From Amphibalanus amphitrite (lineage: Eukaryota; Arthropoda; Thecostraca; Balanomorpha; Balanidae), in NCBI RefSeq assembly GCF_019059575.1, contig NW_024882794.1:124001-188000 (forward strand): DNA of 64,000 nucleotides, written 5' to 3'. Of this stretch, positions 1 through 13,500 are shown piece by piece; within the stretch, counting starts at the first letter, position 1, and every line of letters begins with the position of its first letter. Made by a program: the position numbers and the translations under genes. Below the pieces are notes generated by a model. That model was not told the DNA's origin. It saw only the letters and a program-made list of their open reading frames with translations, and searched no databases.

Positions 1-1260
1 ATACGTATCACGATCGGATTCACCGCTAATGCGAATCAGGAGCGTTCAGCGTACTACCGACTCATGTATCCACCTGCTAATACGAATCGGCGGTCCGAAC
101 AAAATCCGCAGGGAAAGAGGCTTAGAAGCGAATAGGACCAAGATACGTATTACAGGAACTATTTCTTTCCAAAAAGAAGCATTAAAATGCAAAATAATAG
201 GTATTTTTTTCATTTGCTTCTTTTGAAATAATAATTTAAAAAATATGTCGGTATTTTGTCAAGTTTTCAAAAATAAATATAGTGAAAACCAAAAAGAAAA
301 TATCAAAGTACTTTCAGTTGAAACATTTTTCTGACAGCACTACAGACGAATCAAGAGAGGCAAGTGCTCAATGAGTCAAAGCAAGACAGCTTTATGTTTA
401 ACTTTTTTTTGTTAAGTTAATTGAGAAAGTTTAGAGCAGATTAAATGCAAAAAAGACATAATATATTAAGTTTTTAATTCAGTTACCTCTATTGCTACGG
501 AAGTGCGCCACATTTGTATGCTATTCCGTTTGTAATGCGCATCGGGCCGAGAGCCAAACTAGATCCGTTTGACGTCACTGATACGAATTTGCTCATGTAG
601 TCGGTGCACTGAATGCGTTTTTGGGGAGCTGATGCGAATTAGCGTAGTGCGTATTTGGAACGGATCGTCATGTAACCGAGGCACACGATTCGGGCCGTAT
701 TTCACAAGAACTATTCTTTGCTGACTGGAAGCGTCAAAATGCAAAATACTAAGCATTTTTTTATTGGCTGCCTCGTAGAAAATAGCAAAAAAAATGTTGG
801 TATTTTGGTCTAGTCTTTGCATGTGAAATAAAATGAATGAAATATTTTGATAGATAATTTTTTCTGACCACCCTGCTGTCGCTGCATGGCGAATCAGTGC
901 CCACTGACTTAAAACAAGAAAACTTTGTTTTCATTTTTTGATTTCATGTTAATTTTAAATGTTTTTGAGCCTATCAAATGATAAAAGTATTTAAAATTTA
1001 ATTCAGTCGTCCCGGTAATTGCCGCAACTGCGCCATGACTGTACGCTAATCCTATTCCGTTTGTGATGCGAATTACCGGCCGTCGGGGAGTCAGCCCGGG
1101 TGAGCCAAACAAGATCCGTTTGACGTAGATAAAACGAATTAGTCTCATGTAACCGGTGCCGTAGATACGTTTGTGGGGAGCTGATGCGCATTAGCGTAGT
1201 GCGTATTTGGAACGGATCGCTGATGTAACCCCGGTAATAGTCATGTAACCCCGGTAAATT
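1..1260. repeat. Degenerate ~510-bp tandem repeat, about 2.5 copies
   Basis: Three successive segments share ordered blocks: a CGTATTTGGAACGGATCG block near 648 and again near 1200, AACTATTYTTT plus AAAATGCAAAATA near 160 and 710, and TTTTCTGACMRC near 330 and 860. Spacing is roughly 500-540 bp. No conserved reading frame runs across the copies, so I read this as a non-coding satellite-like repeat. The left edge is cut by the window. Confidence 0.6.
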
Positions 1261-1354
1261 CATATTGGTCTTTCATATTGGTCGCTCCATAGACAGATGG
1301 CCACAGAGATCAACTTAAAAGGCCATTGTTGCATTCATTTTGTTTTTGTTTGTT

Positions 1355-1700
1355 TGTTTTGTTGGGTTAGGCCCTTTCGGTCCAATGAAACCATTTCAGA
1401 GCCGGGAGGATGATAGGATATAGGGGGAGACATTGGTCTGGGCAGGCACCCTAGTGAGTCGCCGGGGCTGAGCCCGTCCAGAGGACATGGGCCACCCAGC
1501 CCCAAGGCACTCACTGCACCCGGCTACGGGGTGCGCTCCCTCGGGAGCAGCGGTGCCGCTCCAAGGGAGCAGCCCGCATGAGATAAAGTTGCCTGTCCAG
1601 CCCGGAGGGGGGTTGCGGCGTGGAGGAGAAGGATTTCAGTATCCTGAGGATAGAAGCACGGAACGGTGTTGCATTCATTTAGTGGAGATCATTAAAGAGC
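1355..1700. mobile_element. Interspersed repeat fragment (LINE-like 5' region?)
   Basis: A GC-rich block around 1551-1630 (GCTCCAAGGGAGCAGC, then CCTGTCCAGCCCGGAGG) recurs at 26328-26405, where the preceding section from about 1370 to 1550 is missing. Two differently deleted copies show a dispersed repeat. No transposase or reverse transcriptase motif was seen, so the class is not assigned. Confidence 0.45.
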
Positions 1701-1926
1701 CGTGATAGGCCGCAAGTCGCGTGACATCATACGTGTAACAACCAATGACGTCGGCCTGCAAAACCCAATGGAAGCGGCTAGCAGCGTGCAATAAAACACG
1801 GCGCTGCTTTCTAAATGTCTGTCGTGCGCCATAAATGAATATATTCTTTGTAGCGTGGCAACTCAGTATCTTTTTTCAACTATTGTACTAGTTGAATGGT
1901 GTTGAATAGTCGATGGTGCTTAGTAA

Positions 1927-3413
1927 CCCGCGCACCGACGGGGGTCTGCGCCAACTTCGCACCGACGGGGGGGGGGCGGATGACCGCCCCCCCCCTGAGA
2001 TCTCGAGAACGACGCATGATAGCGACAAGCGGTAAACGGCATCGGATACGCACGGACAAGGTCTACAATTTTTACACAGGTCATTTTCAGGTCAGGTCAA
2101 AGATGACGTCACAGGGGTCGAAAAAGTCAAAATGGCGGCCGATAGGCGTTATCACAAGTGTATTCGCGGCCATTGGGGCGACGTAAGAAAAGAAGAAACC
2201 AACTGGCCCCAAGAACTTTAAATTATCAGTTAGCATGCACCTTTTCCTTGATGTATGGAGAATTTACCATTACTTGTTACAGAAAATTGCATTTAAAATC
2301 TTCCATTTGTGCTTTTTTCATCGTTTGCGAAATATGTTCTTTTACTAAGCTAGAAACACTAATTAGAAATAGTTCCCGCATCATCAAGAACAATAGGGAA
2401 GGCTTGAAGTGAATAAAATAATTTAAACGGTTTTTAATCTATGTGAAGGCACTTCTAAAATTGCCTGTAGAAATATTGAAGGCAAAAGTTCAACTTTTCA
2501 CAAGAAGGATGCCTATAAACCTATTTAACTTGTGACAACTCAGCCGGTATTTCGTCGCCTACAGCCCAGCTTTCCCTAGTGACCGATAGAGGCGCTGCTA
2601 TCGATGTCCGCCCGTGCCGCCTAACGCGCTAGATATGGAGAGAGTTTTTCTCGAATAACTTTCGAATTAGTCAAGATAGGAACAGACTAAGGGCATCATC
2701 GTGATCCTCACGTCAATCCGCATCGAATGATATATATGTTGACCTCGAAAGGTCAAGGTCAAAGGTTGACCTCAGGTCACGTGACCTCGAGGTCATGATG
2801 TATATCATTCGATGCGTCTTGACGAGCTGAACACAATGAGACCATCCGCGCGGCTGTATCTTGTTCCTGTACGGAGTTATTGGCAAAAAACCTTTGGTGA
2901 CCTTTGATGACGTCACATGACCTTACAGCTGCCCAACAGCAAAACAGACCTCAAGGTAGTGGAGGTTGATCGTATATGAAGTCATGTATGGTATATGGGG
3001 CCATTCCGACCCGTTTTAGTGGTAAAAACAGGGAGTTGATTTTCCCCCATTGACTTATAATGGGGAGGTCGAGAAATTGACCTGACCTTAGGTCACCGAC
3101 ATCAAAATTCCGAGATATACAAATTGTAGCTACTAATGACCTAATAACATCCTGCGACTTTCAAAGGCCTCCGACATCTACTGTAGCTCTGGCACGGTGA
3201 CAAAGTTGCAAAAAAGTGACTTGAGGTTGGGTCATTCAAAGTGACCTGGTGACCTGACCTTAAAAGTTAGAAAGGTCAAACTTGCACACCATGTGTAAAA
3301 TTGATGGGAGAATAGTCATACTAAATTTCGCGGCGCTACGCGCCGCGGTTTTCCCGCCATCCGCGAAAAACCTCAGGGGGGGGCGGATATCCGCCCCCCC
3401 GTCGGTGCGTGGG
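1927..3413. mobile_element. TTAA-type (piggyBac-like) MITE, family A
   Basis: The ends are inverted: CCCGCGCACCGACGGGGG on the left and CCCCCCGTCGGTGCGTGGG on the right. The right flank is TTAA (3414-3417); the left flank is GTAA (1923-1926), probably a mutated TTAA. A G-run/C-run hairpin lies just inside each end (about 1966-1995 and 3376-3400). The interior is non-coding and rich in AGGTCA/TGACCT. CCC..GGG ends with TTAA target sites are typical of piggyBac; no transposase is present. A degenerate inverted copy lies at 16201-18420. Confidence 0.75.
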
Positions 3414-3417
3414 TTAA

Positions 3418-3643
3418 TAATTTCATAATTTTATAATTGTGCTTACGCTTTATGTTGATATTAGTGATAGATCCTTAGATAAAGTACATCGATGTGTATT
3501 TAATAGAAAAATAGCAAACTAACGCACCATTCATTCGAAAGCTGGGAAAGCTACTAAAAAGAACTACTAAAATTCCTGAGGAACCAAAGGATCAAACAGG
3601 TATCAAATAGATGCCTGCTATTCCGTCGTGAAAACGGCCGGTA
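3418..3643. other. Unannotated spacer
   Basis: AT-rich sequence between the TTAA MITE and the start of the tandem array. I see no gene, repeat copy or structural RNA in it. Confidence 0.5.
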
Positions 3644-5286
3644 CCAGCATCTGCGATGCTGGGCTCCGCATCGCGGGACCGCAGGTTGTTTGAGCAAGCA
3701 CCTTTGTAAACGCAGCAAAAACGCCCGCCGCCAAACGAGAGGATGAGCCTTGCACGTGCAGACCGGAGTCGGTGTGCTATCTTGAAGCGACCCCTACACG
3801 TGCGCACGTGCAGCTGCACCCCAACCGTGGCACATGAAAATACCGTCCGTTAAACGTAAACACTGACGCATTAAGACAAATATGGCGCCTTGCGGCAAGT
3901 GTGGTGTATTCATATCTGCCGTTTAGGCAGCCATCCCTCAATCAAAGCGCATCCTAATCGTCCCATGTTCGATAAAGTTACGCACATTCTGTGATTTGCG
4001 GCAAAAATGGCGCTTTGAGACAAACGTGGCGCACTGCGACAAACGTGGCGCATTCGTTCCTATCACTTAACAATTTTATCCACCCACCAAAGTCCAGCCC
4101 AATTGGACTTAAACTGACAAAGTTATGTTCATTTGAATATTTCACAATAAAATATCTCCGCAACGGAGGTGCCCAAATCTGCACTTGTGCCACGTGACCG
4201 CCGGTGGTGTAAGCAGGACTTGTCCCCTCACTGATTGCACCATTTCAGTGTTCCTGGCTTGTGCTGTTTTCGTGCTATAAGGCCACAAATCGGCAAATAC
4301 ACGATAATCTGGGAGGTACGCGACTCAAACACGTGGCCACGTGGCACGTGCCGGACCTCTGATAGTTTCACCGTTCACGCCACGTGATGACCCATCGACG
4401 TGGCCATCAGCATGTAAAAGATGACCCCGGCCGGTGTCACCGTCTCTGAACAGTGGACGGCTAAACTCAAAAAACGGGAAAATTTAGGGAAATTTCACCT
4501 TCCGAATATATAATTTCCCCAGAATTTTAAATTTTTCATTTTACAAAAAATCTGAGATAGCAGTTTTGTAGCCCCCTTCATTCTGTGCCTAAACCCATTT
4601 TCAGATCGACCCTATCATAAAAACTGACGGCCTGACGGCTATTTCCCCCACTCCTTGCATTTCACAATGCTAGTATGTTTAAGCACCAAAATTGACCCCG
4701 TGCCACGGCACGTGCAATAGCACGTGCGACACGTGACCACTAGTGCGACAAGCTGGACTCAACTGCTCACCGGCTGCACTGATTTGGTGTCGCTAGTTGA
4801 AGTCGTTTCCACGCCATAGGACCCCGAGTAGGCCAATGTCGGATTTTCCCGGAGGTTACCCCATCAAACACGTTTGCATGTGGCACGTGCTTTTCAATCG
4901 CCCCATATCTGACCCATACCATGTGGTAGCCGACACCCCGGGGCACAACATATTGGAACATTTTCAAAATCTAACATGGAAATTTTTGACAAAATCGATT
5001 TGAAAATAATATTTCGAAATCGCCATAGGCTCAACATGGGGTAACTGTTCGTGACGATTACCCGAAATTTTGTCAATTATATTTTAAATAATTACCACCG
5101 TCAGTTGGGGTGCCAGCCCGAGATCCCACCCTAAAAATATCAGCAAATATAATTGACGAAATTTTTCGCAAATCGCATTTTAAATTTTCCCATGTTAACC
5201 CTATGGGAAAATGCACGTGCCGATTACCCCAAAACAGGCCCATTATACCCATTATATTTCATAATGAAGCATAACAACATGTTCTA

Positions 5287-5849
5287 TGGTCGTTTCTCAA
5301 CAGGTCCTGAAAGTTTAAACAAAATCGTATCATATAATTTTGTGCAATGAACGAATGAAAATGTCTCTGCAAAAACGTCCATTGACTTAGCATGGGGAGC
5401 AAAAAAAGTTCAACTTCAAACTCGTGCAACTCAAGTTAACGAATTCTTACGGGTATACGGCGCCCACGGGCGTGTACCTTAACGTGTCGGTCATAAAATG
5501 GTGTGCAGCAAACCATACCTTGATCCGCGATTTTTTCCGCTATTCGCGATTGCGCAAAAAGTGTCCAAAACCCCGTTGACTTAACATGGGAAAAATGGAA
5601 TCGCACGTGCCACGCGCAAAAAAATTCTGAGCGAGTAGCGACCGGTGCCATCAGGTAGATCGCCTGCGGGAGCTCATACCCTGAACTTTTTACGAAGATT
5701 GAGCGATTCGTTTAGGCCCCAATCAAGTTGTACTGATTCGCTGCCAACCATGCAAAACATAGCCCGGAGAAGGACCGCTCCGGTTGTTTTTCAATAGAAA
5801 AACACAATTCTAACGAATAGTGTTTGTCTTTTCAAACAACCTGCGGTTA
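5287..5849. repeat. 3' end of array unit 1, apparently identical to unit 8
   Basis: By eye this 563-bp stretch matches 15528-16090 base for base, although every other unit differs from it. The offset is 10,241 bp. Confidence 0.75.
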
Positions 5850-5989
5850 CCAGCATCTGCGATGCTGGGCTCCGCATCGCGGGACCGCAGGTTGTTTGAG
5901 CAAGCACCTTTGCAAACGCAGCAAAAACGTCCGCCGCCAAACGAGAGGTTGAGCCTTGCACGTGCAGACCGGAGTCGGTGTGCTACGGA

Positions 5990-6540
5990 CTGACGTGCAC
6001 GGCACCCTATTCGCCGGTCTATAGCGGTGTGCCAAATTTGAGTGCAATCGACCCGGCCGTTCTCGAGATCTGGAAGCGACACCCTGCACGTGCGCACGTG
6101 CAGCCTGGGCCCCAATTGACTTGTGCACGGCACTCTATTCGCCGGTTTCTAGCGATGTACCAAATTTAATCTGAATCGGCCCGGCCGTTCCCAAGATCGG
6201 GAAACGACCCCTACACGTGCGCACGTGCAGCTGCACCCCAACCGCGGCACATGAAAATACATACTTACTGACTTGTGCACGGCACCCTACTAACCAGTCT
6301 CTAGTGGTATGCCAAATTTGAGCACAGTCGGTCCAGCCGTTCTTGAGATATGGAAGCGTCAGCCTGCACGTGCGCACGTGCATAACGGGTCCCATCTGAC
6401 TTGTGCACGGCACCCTACTAACCAGCCTCTAGCGGTGTGCCAAGTTTGATCACAATCGGCCCAGCCGTTCTCGAGATCTGGAAGCGTCACCCTGCCCGTG
6501 CGCACGTGCAGCGGCACCCCAACCGTGACACATGGAAATG
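5990..6540. repeat. E-box palindrome subrepeats in array unit 2
   Basis: About four ~130-150-bp repeats, each with CACGGCACYCTA.., a CAAATTTGAG.. block, GGCCSGCCGTTCTYGAGAT and the palindrome (T)GCACGTGCGCACGTGC(A). The 18-base form is its own reverse complement and contains two CACGTG E-boxes. Confidence 0.75.
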
Positions 6541-7849
6541 CATTGCGCGGCAGGTGCCTACAACCATACCAAGTATCAGCGCAATCGGCAAACTAACTAC
6601 AGAGTTATTAGACTTGTTACCGAACTGACACCTCTTCGTTTTGCACGTGGCACGTGCATTAGGGGTCACCCATACGCATCGAGAGTAGCACACTAGGTTT
6701 GAGAAAGGAAGAAACTATCCCACACAAAAGACCGCGAGTGAATCGGTCCAGTGGTTGCAGAGATATAAGGTTGCGCCCCCACGGCGGCCGACTGCTAATA
6801 TTTAGCAATAATCAGTGTCGCATCCGCACACGGGAGGTATCCCCGTCACCTGTTCGTATAGTCTAATGTGGTTGGGTTCAAGTCACAGTCGAACCCTGTT
6901 TTTTTACAACTTTTCTTAAAAACGGCACATCGTGCAGTGACGTTCTATACATTGTTGGAAAGAGCATCGTAAGTTGTATATTTTATTAACTTTTCACTTT
7001 GGTATATCTGCAACGTAAAAAGTTATTAAGCAACAAAGACGCTCCCATTGACTTTCCATGTTAAAAATTTTAATTTTCAAATGAACTTTATAAGAAAAAA
7101 TGAGTTTTGCCAGCTTAACGAAGCATAACGGCATGTACTATGCTCTTTCCTCTACAAGATATAAGAGTTTGGGCAAAATCTATCTCTAAAATTTTGTACA
7201 AAGATCGAATGAAAATGTCTCTGCAAAGTCTCGGCATCGCCGTCCATTGACTTAACATGGAACACAGCAAAATTCCAACTTTGACCTCGTGCAAAGCACC
7301 GTTCCAAGATTCTGAGGGGTATACAGCGCACACTGGCGTGTACCCAAACGTGTTTGCCATAAAATGCTGGGAAGAAAACCACCTCCTTCTTGGCTCGTTT
7401 TCCCGCCATTCGCGATCGCGCAAAAAGTGTCCCAAACCCCGTTGACTTAACATGGGGAAAATGGAATCGCACGTGCCACGCGCAAAAGACTTCTTAGCGA
7501 GTAGCGACCGGTGCCATCAGGTAGATCGCCTCCGGGAGCCCATACACTGAACTTTTTACGAAGATTGTACATTTCGTCTAGGCCCCCGTCAACTTGTACT
7601 GATTCGCGGCCAGACTTGCAAAACATAGCCCGGAGAACGACCGCTCCGGTTGTTTTTCAATAGAAAAACACAATTCTAACGAATAGTGTTTGTCTTTTCA
7701 AACAACCTGCGGTTACCGGCATCTGCGATGCCGGGCTCCGCATCGCGGGACCGCAGGTTGTTTGAGCAAGCACCTTTGTAAACGCAGCAAAAACGCCCGC
7801 CACCAAACGAGAGGATGAGCCTTGCACGTGCAGACCGGAGTCGGTGTGC

Positions 7850-8405
7850 TACGGACTGACGTGCACGGCACCCTATTCGTCGGTCTATAGCGGTGTGCCA
7901 AATTTGAGTGCAATCGACCCGGCCGTTTTCAAGATCTGGAAGCGACACCCTGCACGTGCGCACGTGCAGCCTAGGCCCCAATTGACTTGTGCACGGCACT
8001 CTATTCGCCGGTTTCTAGCGGTGTACCAAATTGGAGCTCAATCGGCCCCGTCAATTTCAAGATCTGGAAGCGACCCCTACACGTGCGCTGGTGCAGCTGC
8101 ACCCCAACCGTGGCACATGAAAATACATACTGACTTGTGCACGGCACCCTACTAACCAGTCTCTAGCGGTATACAAAATTTGAGCACAGTCGGCCCAGCC
8201 GTTCTTGAGATCTCGAAGCGTCAGCCTGCACGTGCGCACGTGCATAACGGGTCCCATCTGACTTGTGCACGGCACCCTACTCGCCAAGCCCTAACGGTGT
8301 GCCAACTTTGATCACAATCGGCCCAGCCGTTCTCGAGATCTGGAAGCGTCACCCTGCCCGTGCGCACGTGCAGCGGCACCCCAACCGTGACACATGGAAA
8401 TGCAT
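7850..8405. repeat. E-box palindrome subrepeats in array unit 3
   Basis: Same ~140-bp subrepeat as in unit 2, about four copies with small differences. One copy has a damaged palindrome (ACACGTGCGCTGGTGCA near 8080). Confidence 0.75.
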
Positions 8406-9765
8406 TGCGGGACGGGTGCCTACATCCATGCCAAGTACCAGCGCAATCGGCAAACTAATTACAGAGTTATTAGACTTGTTACCGAACTGACACCTCTTCG
8501 TTTTGCACGTGGCACGTGCATTAGGGGTCACCCATACGCATCGAGAACACCACACTACGTGTAAGAAAGGAAGAAGCTATCCCACACAAAAGACCGCGAG
8601 TGAATCGGTCCAGTGGTTGCAGAGATATAAGGTTTGTAAAGGCACCCCACAGGCGGCCTACTGCTAATATTTAGCAATAATCAGTGTCGCATCCGCACAC
8701 GGGAGGTATCGCCGTCACCTGTTCGTATAGTCTAATGTGGTTGGGTTCAAGTCACAGTCGAGTCCTGCTTTTTTACAGCTTTTCTTAAAAACGGCACATC
8801 GTGTAGTGACGTTCTATACATTGTTGGAAAGAGCATCGAAAGTTGTATATTATATTAACTTTTCATCTATATATCTTACTAATGATAAAAGTTATAGAGC
8901 AATAAAGAGGCATCAATTGACTTTCCATGTTAAAAATTTTCATTTTCAAACGAACTTTATTAGAAAAAACGATTTCTGCCAGCTTAATGAAGCATACCGG
9001 CATGTACTACGCTCTTTCCTCTACAAGTTATAAGAGTTTGGACAAATTCTATCTCTAAAATTTTGTACAATAAACGAAAGAAAATGTCTCTGCAAAGGCT
9101 CGGCATCGCCGTCCATTGACTTAACATGGGACACAGCAAAATTCCAACTTTGACCTTGTGCATAGAGGTGTTGCGAGATTCTGGCGGGTATACGGCGCAC
9201 ACGGGCGTGTACCTGAACGTGTTTGCCATAAAATGCTGGGAAGAAAACCACCTCTTCCTTGGCTCGTTTTCCCGCCATTCGCAATCGCGCAAAAAGTGTC
9301 CGAAACCCCGTTGACTTAACATTGGGAAAATGGAATCGCACGTGCCACGTGCCACGAGATTCTGGCGGGTATACGGCGCACACGGGCGTGTACCTGAACG
9401 TGTTTGCCATAAAATTCTTGGAAGAAAACCACCTCCTTCTTGGCTCGTTTTCCCGCCATTGGCGATCGCGCAAAAAGTGTCCAAAACCCCGTTGACTTAA
9501 CATGGGGAAAATGGAATCGCACGTGCCACGTGCCACGAGGTTTTAAGCGAGTAGCGACCGGTGCCATAAGGTAGATCGCCTCCGGGAGCCCATACACTGA
9601 ACTTTTTACGAAGATTGTACATTTCGTCTAGGCCCCGGTCAAGTTGCCCCAATTCGCTGCCAGACTTGCAAAACATAGCCCGGAGAACGACCGCTCCGGT
9701 TGTTTTTCAATAGAAAAACACAATTCTAACGAATAGTGTTTGTCTTTTCAAACAACCTGCGGTTA

Positions 9766-10060
9766 TGAAGATATCGTTGTTTTTCATTTTGACATTATTA
9801 TTTTTCATTTTCTTTTTAAAACTGGTGCCAGAAGTGCACAATTCGCGAAAAAGTATTTAAAACTATTTAACATATTGGTACTAGAAAAACACAATTCTAA
9901 CGAATAGTGTTTGTCTTTTCAAACAACCTGCGGTTACGGTTATGAAGATATCGTTGTTTTTCATTTTGACATTATTATTTTTCATTTTCTTTTTAAAACT
10001 GGTGCCAGAAGTGCACAATTCGCGAAAAAGTATTTAAAACTATTTAACATATTGGTACTA
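9766..10060. repeat. 171-bp minimal array unit followed by a repeat of its first ~118 bp
   Basis: The block beginning TGAAGATATCGTTG at 9766 ends in the standard unit end at 9936. After CGGTTA it starts again at 9943 and runs to about 10060. This shows new units starting from varied 5' points while the 3' end stays fixed. Confidence 0.7.
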
Positions 10061-10089
10061 TGTTGATACTCTCTACGGCACCTACTGTA

Positions 10090-10525
10090 CGCACGTGCAA
10101 GCTGTGTCCAATTGACTTGTGCACGGCACCCTATTCGCCGGTCTCTAGCGGTGTACCAAATTTGAGCTCAATCGGCCCAGCCGTTTTCAAGACCAGGAAA
10201 CGACTCCTGCACGTGCGTACGTGCAGTTGCATCCCAACCGTGACACATGGAAATACATGCTAACTGACTTGTGCACGGCAATAAGCAGTCTCTAGCGGTA
10301 TGCCAAATTTGAGTACAGTGGGCCCAGCCGTTCTTGAGATCTGGAAGCGTCCGCCTGCACGTGCGCACGTGCCAATGGGTCCCATCTGACTTGTGCAGTT
10401 GCACGGCACCCTACTAACCGGTCTCTAGCGGTGTACCAAATTTGAACTCAATCGACCCAGTCGTTCTCGAGATCTGGAAACGTCACCCTGCACGCGCGCA
10501 CGTGCAGTTGCACCCCAACTGTAGC
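10090..10525. repeat. E-box palindrome subrepeats in array unit 5
   Basis: Three ~140-bp copies of the same family, with palindrome variants such as TGCACGTGCGTACGTGCA and TGCACGCGCGCACGTGCA. Confidence 0.7.
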
Positions 10526-13500
10526 ACATGGAAACGCATGGTTCGGTGTGTGCCTACATCCTTGTTAAGTTTCAGCGCAATGAGCCCTGCCATTGCCGTG
10601 TTATTTTCATTACAACAGAAGTGACACCTCTCCGTTTTACACGTGTCACGTGCAGTAGGGGTCACCCGCATGGATCGTCCATAGTAAAATACTTGTAAGA
10701 AGGATATAAGCTACCCCACACAAAAACCGCAAGTGTATCGGTCAAGTGGTTGCGGAGATATAAGTCGTAAAAAACGCCCCCACGGCGGCTGGCCGCTAAT
10801 ATTTAGCATTAAATTCGTGTCGCATCCTTCTATGGGAGGTATCCCCGTCACCTGTTCGTATACTCTCTGAGCCAACGCCATATATAGGTCTGAGCTCAAA
10901 TCTCGGTAATGTCGTGCTTTTTTACTAAATTTCTCAAAAACGGCACGACGTGCAAGAACGATCTATAAATCATTGGAAAAAGCATCAAAAGTTGTATAAC
11001 CTATCAACTTTTCACTTAAATATATCTTTCACGTAAAAAGTAATTAAGCAGCAAAAACGCTCCCATTGACTTTCCATGTTAAAATTTTTCATTTTTAAAG
11101 AAGCCTAAAAACAACAAACGAATTCTGACAGCTTAACGAAGCATAACGGCAGGTACTTCGGCCTATTCTGAGTAAGTGTTGAAAGTTTAGACAAAATCGT
11201 ATCATATAATTTTGTACAATGAGCGAATGAGAATGTCTCTGCAAAAACACCCATTGACTTAACATGGGGAGCAAAAAAACTTCAACTTCAAAGTCGTACT
11301 ACAAAAAATATCGACTTCTTACGGGTAGACGGCGCACATGGGCGCGTACCTGAATGTGTCGGCCATAAAAAGGTGTGCAGCAAACCATACCTTGATCGGC
11401 GATTTTTTCCGCTATTCGCGATTGCGCAAAAAGTGTCCCAAACTTCCATTGACTTAGTATGGGAAAAATGGAATCGCACGTGCCACGCGCCACGAGATTT
11501 TAAGCGAGTTGCGACTGGTGTCAGCAGGTAGATCGCCTCCGGGAGCCCATACACTGAACTTTTTATGAAAATCGCAATGCACATTTAGGCCCCCGTCAAG
11601 ATGTCTCGATTCGCTGCCAGACTTGCAAAACATAGCCCGGAGAAGGACCGCTCCGGTTGTTTTTCAATAGAAAAACACAATTCTAACGAATAGTGTTTGT
11701 CTTTTCAAACAACCTGCGGTTACCAGCATCTGCGATGCTGGGCTCCGCATCGCGGGACCGCAGGTTGTTTGAGCAAGCACCTTTGAAAACGCAGCAAAAA
11801 CGCCCGCCGCCAAACGAGGGGATGAGCCTTGCACGTGCACACGGGAGTCGGTGTGCTACAAACACTGCCGCAAAAAAAAACGCACGCCGTCCGTTAAACT
11901 AAACACTGACGCATTAAGACAAATATGGCGCCTTGCGGCAAGTGTGGTGAATTCATATCTGCCGTTTAAGCAGCCATCCCTCAATCAAAGCGCATCCTAA
12001 TCGTCCCATGTTCGATAAAGTTAGGCACATTCTGTGATTTGCGGCAAAAATGGCGCTTTGAGACAAACGTGGCGCACTGCAACAAACGTGGCGCATTCGT
12101 TCCTGTCGCTTAACAATTTTATCCACCCACTAAAATCTAGCCCAATTGGACTTAAACTGACAAAGTTATGTTTATTTCAATATTTCACTATAAAATATCT
12201 CCGCAACGGAGGTGCACAAATTTGCACGTGTGCCACGTGACCGCCGGTGGTGTAAGCAGGACTTGTCCGCTCACTGATTGCACCATTTCAGTGTTCCTGG
12301 CTTGTGCTGTTTTCGTGCTATAAGGCCACAAATCGGCAAACACACGATAATCTGGGAGGTACGGGACTCAAACACGTGGCCACGTGGCACGTGCCGGACC
12401 TCTGATAGCTTCACCGTTCACGCCACGTGATGACCCATCGACGTGGCCATCAGCATGTAAAAGATGACCCCGGCCGGTGTCACCGTCTCCGAACAGTGGA
12501 CGGCTAAACTCGAAAAACGGGAAAATTTAGGGAAATTTCACCTTTCGAATATATAACTTCCCCAGAATTTTAAATTTTTCATTTTACAAAAAATCCGAGA
12601 TAGCAGTTTTTTAGACGTCTTCATTCTGTGCCTAAACCCGTTTTCAGATCGACCCTATCATAAAAACTGACGGCCTGACGGCTATTTCCCCCACTCCTTG
12701 CATTTCACAATGCTAGTATATTTAAGCACCAAAATTGACCCCCTGCCACGGCACGTGCAATAGCACGTGCGACACGTGACCACTAGTGCGACAAGCTGGA
12801 CTCATCTGCTCACCGGCTGCACTGATTTGGTGTCGCTAGTTGAAGTCGTTTCCACGCCAGAGGACCCCGAGTAGGCCAATGTCGGATTTTCCCGGAGGTT
12901 ACCCCATCAAACACGTTTGCACGTGGCACGTGCTTTTCAATCGCCCCATATCTGACCCATACCATGTGGTAGCCGACACCCTGGGGCACAACATATTGGA
13001 ACATTTTCAAAATCTAACGTGGAAATTTTTGACAAAATCGATTTGAAAATAATTTTTCGAAATCGCCATAGGCTCAACATGGGGTAACTGTTTGTGACGA
13101 TTACCCGAAATTTTGTCAATTATATTTTAAGTAGTTACCACCGTCAGTTGGGGTGCCAGCCCGAGATCCGACCCTAAAAATATCAGCAAATATAATTGAC
13201 GAAATTTTTCGCAAATCGCATTTTATTTTTTTCCCATGTTAACCCTATGGGAAAATGCACGTGCCGATTACCCCAAAACGGGCCATTATATTTCATAACG
13301 AAGCATAACAACATGTTCTATGGTCGTTTCTCAACAGGTCCTGAAAGTTTAAACAAAATCGTATCATATAATTTTGTGCAATGAACGAATGAAAATGTCT
13401 CTGCAAAAACGTCCATTGACTTAGCATGGGGAGCAAAAAAAGTTCAACTTCAAACTCGTGCAACTCAAGTTAACGAATTCTGACGGGTATACGGCGCCCA

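Noticed and set aside
5810..9597. Recurring ~60-170-aa ORFs with MPCTSQLGPRLHVRTCR- or MARGTCDSIF-like starts
   Set aside because: They repeat because the DNA repeats. Frames shift between units and both strands are equally open, so no protein is supported.
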